A stretch of DNA of 51,286 nt from the NCBI GenBank assembly GCA_945957175.1, contig CAMFJL010000015.1:1-51286 (forward strand), written 5' to 3'. The translations under genes were made by a program, and so were the position numbers. Numbering within the stretch: the first letter of the stretch is position 1; the number at the start of each line of letters is the position of its first letter. Below are positions 47,079 to 51,286 of the stretch, one piece after another. The DNA comes from an uncultured Legionellales bacterium (GTDB lineage Bacteria; Pseudomonadota; Gammaproteobacteria; UBA1113). The notes beneath the pieces were generated by a model, which saw only the letters and a list, made by a program, of their open reading frames with translations, was not told where the DNA came from and did not search any database.

Positions 47079-47765
47079 ATGACATCACCTTTAGTGATTA
47101 TTACAGGTGCAAGTTCCGGTATCGGCGCAGCGATTGCATCGCAATTTTCACAGTCAGGTTATAGACTTGGATTGCTATCAAGAAATGTGCGCGCCATGGA
47201 GGCCTTAGCATTACCTCAGGCCATGTGTGTTGAAACAGATGTAACGAAGCTAGAATCTGTGCAGGCTGCGGTAACACAGATAGAGGCACGCTTTGGTGTC
47301 GTTGATTGCCTCATTAATAATGCAGGCTTTGCCATGGGTGGTCACTTTAATGAGGTGAGCCATGACGACCATCTACGCATGATGGAAGTGAATTTGCTGG
47401 GTACGATAAATGGTGTCGAAGTCATTTTACCTGGTATGCAGGCAAGAAAGACCGGTACTGTTATTAATATAAGTTCAATTGCCGATCGCAGTGCGAGACC
47501 TTTGCTACCCACTTATGCGGCAACAAAGGCGGCAGTGAAAAGTTTAGGCGAGTCTTTGCGTGTTGCAAATGCTAAATACGGTATTCGCGTTTGCAATGTA
47601 GCGCCCGCAAAAGTGAAGACCCCGATGGTTATCATGGCAAACATTGCTGAAGGTGAGCTTATCGCCGCGGAAGATATTGCAAAAACCATTTTATGGATTT
47701 ATCAACAGCCACAATCCATATGCATTCGTGATTTAGTCATTGCGCCAACAACGTATGAGCCGTAA
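47079..47765 (+). CDS. short-chain dehydrogenase/reductase
   Basis: Classical SDR of 228 residues: coenzyme motif ITGASSGIGAAIA (TGxxxGIG), NNAG in CLINNAGFAMGG, catalytic Ser in INISSIADRS and Tyr-x-x-x-Lys in TYAATKAAV. It resembles the YdfG-like 3-hydroxy acid dehydrogenase group in length and motif spacing, but the substrate cannot be inferred. The ribosome site AAGGAC precedes the ATG. It is monocistronic; a LuxR-like remnant follows on the opposite strand. Confidence 0.9.
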   Translation: MTSPLVIITGASSGIGAAIASQFSQSGYRLGLLSRNVRAMEALALPQAMCVETDVTKLESVQAAVTQIEARFGVVDCLINNAGFAMGGHFNEVSHDDHLRMMEVNLLGTINGVEVILPGMQARKTGTVINISSIADRSARPLLPTYAATKAAVKSLGESLRVANAKYGIRVCNVAPAKVKTPMVIMANIAEGELIAAEDIAKTILWIYQQPQSICIRDLVIAPTTYEP

Positions 47766-47772
47766 GGCGCAT

Positions 47773-47928
47773 TTATTCTAAATATAGTTTGTGACTCGAA
47801 CGGATGGAGTCATAAATCATATGAGACTCACTGTCTTTTAATTTATTTAATAACGCATTTCTAAAAGAGCATTCTGTTTTTCTTTTTACAGAGTCAATGT
47901 GTTTTTCAACAGTTCTATCTGATATAGA
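47773..47928 (-). pseudogene. LuxR-family helix-turn-helix remnant
   Basis: About 51 codons on the minus strand read SISDRTVEKHIDSVKRKTEC followed by SFRNALLNKLKD, close to the DNA-recognition helix and following segment of LuxR-type regulators. An in-frame TAA lies directly before this stretch and no receiver or autoinducer domain is present, so only the 3' end of a former gene remains. Confidence 0.5.
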
Positions 47929-48026
47929 TTACATAGGCATTGATGTAGCGCGCAGGCGTCAAGTGACGTAATTGGTTTCAGAAGCAACTTAATGCAAGCA
48001 AAGCTCGAATCCCTCCTTGCGCGTCT

Positions 48027-48088
48027 AACTTTTAAGGACTATACTCCCTAATAGTTCAACTTTTAAGGACTTTGCTCCCTAATGGTTT
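48027..48088. promoter_or_regulatory. two tandem imperfect palindromes upstream of the DUF4143 ATPase
   Basis: Two 31-nt units (48027-48057, 48058-48088). Each has arms like AACTTTTAAGG and CCCTAATAGTT (9 of 11 complementary in the first) around an 8-nt centre. They end 17 nt before the ATG, so a bound protein, or a hairpin in the mRNA, would sit right at the translation start region. The remainder of 47929-48026 shows nothing firm. Confidence 0.6.
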
Positions 48089-48105
48089 AATTATTTGGAG
48101 GCCCC

Positions 48106-49284
48106 ATGTTTGCACGCTACTTAAAGATAGACCTACCACCACATCAGTCAGCATTTCTTTGGGGCGCACGTAAAACCGGTAAATCAACCTATCTAAAGCA
48201 AGCATTCCCAAATGCATTGTACTATGACCTTTTAAAGACCGATATTGCTTTTGCTTTAGCTAAGGCGCCCCATCTTTTTAGGGAAGAGGTACTTGAGGCT
48301 ATTTCGGGTAAAGATAATGCTTTAGTCGTCGTTGACGAAGTTCAAAAAATTCCCGCTTTGTTAGACGAAATCCAATGGCTAATTGAAAACAGTCGTGCAC
48401 AGTTTATTTTATGTGGTTCAAGTGCTAGAAAATTAAGAAAAAGCTCAGTTAACATGCTGGGGGGAAGAGCATGGCGTTATCATTTTTATCCCCTATCCTA
48501 TATTGAAATACCAGATTTTGATATTATCAAAGCATTTAATCGTGGGCTCATACCAAGCCATTATTTATCAAATCAAGCTAATCATATGCTCAATGCATAT
48601 TTACTGGATTATTTAACCTATGAAATTCAAGCGGAGAGCTTGGTACGGTCATTACCTAGCTTTCATCGATTTATCGATTCATTAGCATTTAATCACGGTG
48701 AGCTAGTGAATTATAACAATATTGCCAGAGAGGTTGGTATTGATGCCAAAACAGTACGTTCGTATTATGAGATCTTGGTAGACACCTTGCTTGGTTATTT
48801 TTTACCGCCTTATACCAAACATGCAAATCGGCAGATCATCTCGGCAACACCGAAATTTTACTTATTTGATGTAGGCCTTGCTAATTATATACAAAAAAAT
48901 CGCGTAGATGAGCTAAAGGGTATCGTTGCTGGAAAATCATTAGAACACTTTATTTATATGGAATTAATGGCATATATTGGGCTTAATCAACTCAACTTAC
49001 CTATCTATTTTTGGCGCAGTAAAGCGGGCCACGAAATCGATTTTGTAATAGGCGACGCTACATGGGTGGTTGAAGTGAAAGTAAGTGCGCAACCTGATAA
49101 ACGCGATTTTGCTGGTTTGGAAGCATTCTGTCACGATTATGATACCAAAATGCCTATCTTGGTATGCAACTGTGATAGACCCAGACTTCATACACTAAAA
49201 AATGGCAAGCAAGTTAGAGTATTACCATGGCGCTTGTTTTTAGATGAGTTATGGGCCGGTAAGTGGATTCCATTAACATCTTAG
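48106..49284 (+). CDS. AAA_14/DUF4143 ATP-binding protein
   Basis: A 392-residue protein with an N-terminal AAA+ ATPase: Walker A GARKTGKST (20-28), Walker B ALVVVDEVQ (72-80), sensor-like FILCGSSARKL. The C-terminal DUF4143 part has YLFDVGLANYI, GKSLEHFIYMEL and FWRSKAGHEIDFVI with VVEVKVS, the pattern of a PD-(D/E)xK nuclease fold. These proteins are widespread and patchily distributed, with unclear function; links to genome defence or mobile elements have been suggested. Ribosome site TTGGAGG is good. It stands alone beside gene remnants and a toxin-antitoxin pair. Confidence 0.85.
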   Translation: MFARYLKIDLPPHQSAFLWGARKTGKSTYLKQAFPNALYYDLLKTDIAFALAKAPHLFREEVLEAISGKDNALVVVDEVQKIPALLDEIQWLIENSRAQFILCGSSARKLRKSSVNMLGGRAWRYHFYPLSYIEIPDFDIIKAFNRGLIPSHYLSNQANHMLNAYLLDYLTYEIQAESLVRSLPSFHRFIDSLAFNHGELVNYNNIAREVGIDAKTVRSYYEILVDTLLGYFLPPYTKHANRQIISATPKFYLFDVGLANYIQKNRVDELKGIVAGKSLEHFIYMELMAYIGLNQLNLPIYFWRSKAGHEIDFVIGDATWVVEVKVSAQPDKRDFAGLEAFCHDYDTKMPILVCNCDRPRLHTLKNGKQVRVLPWRLFLDELWAGKWIPLTS

Positions 49285-49310
49285 CTTTGCATTTTTAGAG
49301 CGGTGTGATT

Positions 49311-49469
49311 ATGTTTGCTGTGATATACCAAAGTTACCTCAAGTCGGGAACAGAGCTTGCGCGTAGCGATGACAACTGTTGTATGGGGCGGCCACAAGGA
49401 CCGCCCCTACAGTCAGACTTCGGTTATTTTTTAGATTTACGTTATGCAGCCTGTCTTTTCTTTAGTTAA
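49311..49469 (+). pseudogene. truncated gene start, possible monooxygenase-like remnant
   Basis: An ATG at 49311 opens MFAVIYQSYLKSGTEL, which recalls the N-terminus of antibiotic-biosynthesis-monooxygenase-like proteins (from memory). Similarity stops at about 49358, where repeat-derived sequence (GCGTAGCGATGACAA and the GGGGCGG hairpin) begins; the frame then runs through repeat sequence to a stop at 49467-49469. Probably a gene cut off by a repeat-associated rearrangement. Confidence 0.35.
49385..49414. repeat. second palindrome family, well-preserved copy
   Basis: GGGGCGG (49385-49391), a 9-nt loop CCACAAGGA, CCGCCCC (49401-49407), then TACAGTC. The hairpin has no T-run and shares its loop and downstream bases with the degenerate copy at 20840. 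Confidence 0.6.
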
Positions 49470-49471
49470 AC

Positions 49472-49525
49472 TCAACGTTCTCGAAGCACTTTTCCGCCAG
49501 TAAAAAAACCACCTTGAGGTTTCTT
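49472..49525 (+). pseudogene. degenerate tRNA-Ser 3'-end unit (oldest copy)
   Basis: CAACGTTCTCGAAGCACTTT, CCGCCAGTAAAAAAACCACC and a decayed right terminator arm match the units at 50153 and 50322, with more differences. It lies just upstream of the toxin-antitoxin promoter. Confidence 0.5.
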
Positions 49526-49550
49526 GAGCTGCTGAAGCTTTAAGCTGTGC

Positions 49551-49578
49551 TTGACATTGGGTCAGATTGGGCTACAAT
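49551..49578 (+). promoter_or_regulatory. strong sigma-70 promoter of the RelB/YafQ pair
   Basis: Perfect TTGACA (49551-49556), 16-nt spacer, TACAAT (49573-49578), 26 nt upstream of the antitoxin ATG. The antitoxin or its complex normally represses such a promoter. Confidence 0.75.
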
Positions 49579-49604
49579 GTAGACATATAAATGAGGGTTT
49601 CATT

Positions 49605-49868
49605 ATGACTGCAAATGCTGTTGTTCGTGCACGGGTTGACGAACATGTGAAAGAAGAAGCGAGTATAGTACTGGCTGCGATGGGACTTACGGTGTCAGAC
49701 GCGTTTCGTATGCTGCTAGTGCGTGTCGCTAGGGAGAAAGCGTTGCCTTTCGATCCATTGGTGCCAAATGCTGAAACTATCGCCGCAATGAAAGCTGCTA
49801 GAAAGGGTGAATTAGTCACCGTAGGGAAATTAAACGATTTGCTCAAAAAGCTTAATGAGGACGATTAA
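49605..49868 (+). CDS. RelB/DinJ-family antitoxin
   Basis: An 87-residue antitoxin with an N-terminal ribbon-helix-helix (AVVRARVDEHVKEEASIVLA, GLTVSDAFRMLLVRV) and a C-terminal toxin-binding helix (KAARKGELVTVGKLNDLLKK). It neutralises the following YafQ-like toxin and represses the operon. The ATG at 49605 is preferred because GAGGG lies 7 nt upstream and because an earlier in-frame TTG falls inside the promoter -35 element. The 3' end overlaps the toxin gene by 14 nt. Confidence 0.9.
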   Translation: MTANAVVRARVDEHVKEEASIVLAAMGLTVSDAFRMLLVRVAREKALPFDPLVPNAETIAAMKAARKGELVTVGKLNDLLKKLNEDD

Positions 49869-50136
49869 GTATACTTCGCGCTTCAAGCGCGATTATAAAC
49901 GCGAATTATCAGGCAAACATGGTAAAAAGCTGGATGCTAGCTTGTTATCTGTCGTTTCGTTGTTAGTTGAAGATCAGATTTTACCGCCACGTTGTTATGA
50001 TCATGCTTTAATTGGCAACTGGAAGGATCACCGTGATTGTCACATCAAGCCAGATTTAGTACTTATTTACCGCAAGCCTGATGATGAAGTGCTTGAGCTT
50101 GTACGGTTAGGATCACATAGTGAGCTTGGAATATGA
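49855..50136 (+). CDS. YafQ/RelE-family mRNA interferase toxin
   Basis: A 93-residue ribosome-dependent endoribonuclease that cuts mRNA in the A site. Aligned with E. coli YafQ it keeps His50, His63, Asp67 and the C-terminal His (88) within DHALIGNWKDHRDCHIKPD and RLGSHSEL, while the aromatic residue at 91 is Leu. The hallmark LIYRKPDDEVLELVRLGSHS is clear. It overlaps its antitoxin gene, the normal type II arrangement. Likely functional, though the Phe91 change may lower activity. Confidence 0.9.
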   Translation: MRTIKYTSRFKRDYKRELSGKHGKKLDASLLSVVSLLVEDQILPPRCYDHALIGNWKDHRDCHIKPDLVLIYRKPDDEVLELVRLGSHSELGI

Positions 50137-50152
50137 AAAGCAACATGGGGTA

Positions 50153-50243
50153 CCGAAATAGCAATCCTGCCATTTTGTCGAACCCAACGTTCTCGAAGTA
50201 CCTTTCCTCTCCGCCAATAAAAAAACCACCTAAGGTGGTTTTT
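50153..50243 (+). pseudogene. mirrored tRNA-Ser 3'-end unit, copy 1
   Basis: The unit contains CGTTCTCGAAGTACCTTTCC then CTCTCCGCCAATAAAAAAAC and a CCACC/GGTGG hairpin, i.e. a tRNA-Ser T-arm/acceptor-like end and its terminator on the plus strand. It is followed at about 50255-50290 by a decayed minus-strand tRNA end (GGGATTGACTCGGACCC). The D and anticodon arms are absent. The rest of the gap 50137-50416 is copy 2 and two GC-rich hairpins (CCCTTTCAGGG; CGCTGCGTTTGCGCAGCG). Confidence 0.6.
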
Positions 50244-50321
50244 ATTATAGATTTATTGAAAGGGATTGACTCGGACCCTCCATGGTCCTCGCCCTTTCAG
50301 GGCGCTGCGTTTGCGCAGCGT

Positions 50322-50414
50322 CCGAAATGGCAATCCTGCCATTTCGTCGAACCTAACGTTCTCGAAGTACCTTTCCTCTCCGCCAATAAAAAAACCACCT
50401 TAGGTGGTTTTTTT
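50322..50414 (+). pseudogene. mirrored tRNA-Ser 3'-end unit, copy 2
   Basis: A direct repeat of copy 1, offset 169 nt and nearly identical across 90 nt. It runs into the functional tRNA-Ser(CGA) on the minus strand through a shared terminator. Confidence 0.6.
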
Positions 50415-50429
50415 ATTGGCGGAGAGGAA
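50373..50429. terminator. bidirectional terminator and perfect palindrome at tRNA-Ser(CGA)
   Basis: Perfect 28-bp arms (50373-50400, 50402-50429) around one base. The core ACCACCT/AGGTGGT hairpin is flanked by A7 and T7. The right arm is the end of the tRNA, including its encoded CCA. Confidence 0.9.
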
Positions 50430-50508
50430 GGGATTCGAACCCTTGTAGGATGCAAGACCCTCAACCGATTTCGAGTCGGTGCCGTTGTGACCGCTTCGGT
50501 ACCTCTCC
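50417..50508 (-). tRNA. tRNA-Ser (anticodon CGA)
   Basis: A 92-nt class II tRNA on the minus strand: acceptor GGAGAGG/CCTCTCC with discriminator G and encoded CCA, D-arm ACCGAAGCGGTC, anticodon loop CTCGAAA (anticodon CGA, reads UCG), long variable arm, T-arm GGGTTCGAATCCC. Next to an accessory segment, as tRNA-Ser genes often are. Confidence 0.97.
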
Positions 50509-50572
50509 AACGAGGGAGTAAGGATACTGATTTTGCGAGGGAAGTGCAAGTTGCTAGGTATGTGTCGATGGA

Positions 50573-51064
50573 CTAAGCACGGATCCCTATAAAAATATCA
50601 AGCACGGTTTTTTCAGCATGCGCTGCGCGTGCATCGTAAACTTCAAAATCAGCAAGATAACCACGTTTACCACCTAAGGCTGCTTCCTCTGCTTGCCAAA
50701 TATCCATCCATGCGTTGATGCAAACATCAGGCATAGGACCTTCATCGGTTGTAAACTTCGTATAGGTTTGTGGTGGAATGGTGATAGCCGTAAGACCCTC
50801 AGGGATGTGGTGATAGGCATTGACGAGTTCACCAATAAAATAGGTGTAATCGCCCGTGTAATCACTTTCATAATCAGTATATACACAATAAGTTGTCCCT
50901 GGTGTGAGTCGCGCTGGGATTCTGTCGGCAAGGTGTGCGTTCCAATAATGTTGAACGGTTTGGCCAATTTTCGCAGTGGCTGGATTCATTTCTTGAGTGT
51001 TATTCGTTCTTTGCGTAATGCCGATTAAGTGCATGGCAGGTAGTACGACACGCGTTGTTTGCAT
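50573..51064 (-). CDS. GyrI-like/AraC effector-binding domain protein
   Basis: A 163-residue stand-alone effector-binding domain of the GyrI/YdeE type. It shows the family pattern VVLPAMHLIGITQRTNN at the start, YCVYTDYESDYTGDYTYFIG in the middle, and YTKFTTDEGPMPDVCINAWMDIWQ towards the end (quoted motifs are shortened landmarks). No DNA-binding domain is attached, so it is a ligand-binding or inhibitor-type protein and not a regulator by itself. Ribosome site AAGGA lies 9 nt before the ATG at 51064. Its cellular ligand is unknown. Confidence 0.82.
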   Translation of the reverse strand: MQTTRVVLPAMHLIGITQRTNNTQEMNPATAKIGQTVQHYWNAHLADRIPARLTPGTTYCVYTDYESDYTGDYTYFIGELVNAYHHIPEGLTAITIPPQTYTKFTTDEGPMPDVCINAWMDIWQAEEAALGGKRGYLADFEVYDARAAHAEKTVLDIFIGIRA

Positions 51065-51100
51065 GGTATGGGTTCCTTAGATAAATAAAAAATATAGATT

Positions 51101-51185
51101 TTGTTATCGCTATGCGATGGTTTTATTACCCCTCATCCGGCCTTCGGCCACCTTCTCCCGCAAGGGGAGAAGGGTATTTTTTGTA
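51101..51185. repeat. dispersed nested-palindrome repeat, copy G
   Basis: A well-preserved forward copy: TTATCGCTATGCGATGG, CCTCATCCGGCCTTCGGCC and ACCTTCTCCCGCAAGGGGAG, then TATTTTTTGTAGC. Upstream of the GyrI-like gene. Confidence 0.9.
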
Positions 51186-51218
51186 GCTCTACTGAGTAAA
51201 ACCAACAAAATGCAGGTT

Positions 51219-51286
51219 TTGTTATCGCTATGCGATGGTTTTATTACCCCTCATCCGGCCTTCGGCCACCTTCTCCCGCAAGGGGA
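51219..51286. repeat. dispersed nested-palindrome repeat, copy H (cut by window end)
   Basis: A second forward copy, identical to copy G through its first 68 nt and placed 118 nt downstream in tandem. It continues past the window. Confidence 0.9.

Noticed and set aside
48009-48022. tRNA T-arm-like CTCGAATCCCTCC as an attachment site
   Set aside because: Only about 11 nt match tRNA-Ser and no acceptor stem or terminator follows; too short to claim.
50133-50576. 147-codon reading frame on the plus strand
   Set aside because: It runs over the repeated tRNA fragments, the terminator and the antisense of tRNA-Ser(CGA), with no ribosome site; it is a chance frame.
8020-51286. CRISPR array from the repeated palindromes
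   Set aside because: Copies are scattered singly over tens of kilobases in both orientations, without regular spacers or cas genes.

Overview
The window is a chromosomal segment of a Dot/Icm-bearing gammaproteobacterium, most likely a member of Legionellales. The evidence is icmW, icmX, icmV and dotA in the divergent layout known from Legionella and Coxiella, together with typical gammaproteobacterial operons (pheST-ihfA, mrdA-rodA, tolQRAB-pal-cpoB, rpsU-yqeY-dnaG-rpoD). An extra exported-protein gene between icmW and icmX, and a DotA much shorter than that of Legionella, point towards the Coxiella/Aquicella side of the order; this placement is an inference. Base composition looks moderately AT-rich.

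Layout. 1-4653: pheS-pheT-ihfA-truA (+). 4660-7642: mrdA-rodA cell-elongation pair (-). 7770-9158: rpmE and ruvB. 9271-14309: complete tolQRAB-pal-cpoB envelope operon, without ybgC. 14429-15904: POT peptide transporter, bracketed by copies of a dispersed palindromic repeat. 16160-20818: Dot/Icm type IV secretion cluster, icmX-(small exported gene)-icmW facing icmV-dotA. 20906-22873: ABC-F ATPase and a DUF3147 membrane protein. 22986-27848: tRNA-Ser(GCU) and the macromolecular-synthesis operon (-). 28038-30644: rsgA, cca, trmL. 30781-35588: a compact operon-like run of Sel1 lipoprotein, P1/S58 peptidase, secreted S1/P1 nuclease, saccharopine/lysine dehydrogenase-like enzyme and ALDH7-type dehydrogenase; the last two would form a lysine to 2-aminoadipate route. 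35775-38389: two unrecognised genes around an AT-rich divergent region, the larger being a membrane-anchored beta-helix-like protein and the best effector candidate. 38649-44931: trpS, FMN-binding glutamate-synthase-like protein, asnS, LysE exporter, purB. 45113-46852: a large orphan protein, a second effector candidate. 47079-51286: SDR enzyme, then an accessory segment with gene remnants, a DUF4143 ATPase with palindromic repeats in front of it, a RelB/YafQ toxin-antitoxin pair, decayed tRNA pieces, tRNA-Ser(CGA) and a GyrI-like protein.

Three structural themes run across the window. (1) A dispersed nested-palindrome repeat of about 80-110 nt appears at least eight times, always between genes and in both orientations. 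(2) Both tRNA-Ser genes end in long, perfect palindromes in which the tRNA 3' end is mirrored on the opposite strand; at the CGA locus the mirrored unit is tandemly duplicated and decaying. (3) Host-interaction genes (Dot/Icm, candidate effectors) sit among housekeeping operons, with CpxR-like boxes in the icmW/icmV divergent promoter and upstream of the main effector candidate. No obviously new multi-gene system was seen; the most novel-looking items are the 588-residue protein at 36623-38389 and the mirrored tRNA-Ser palindromes.
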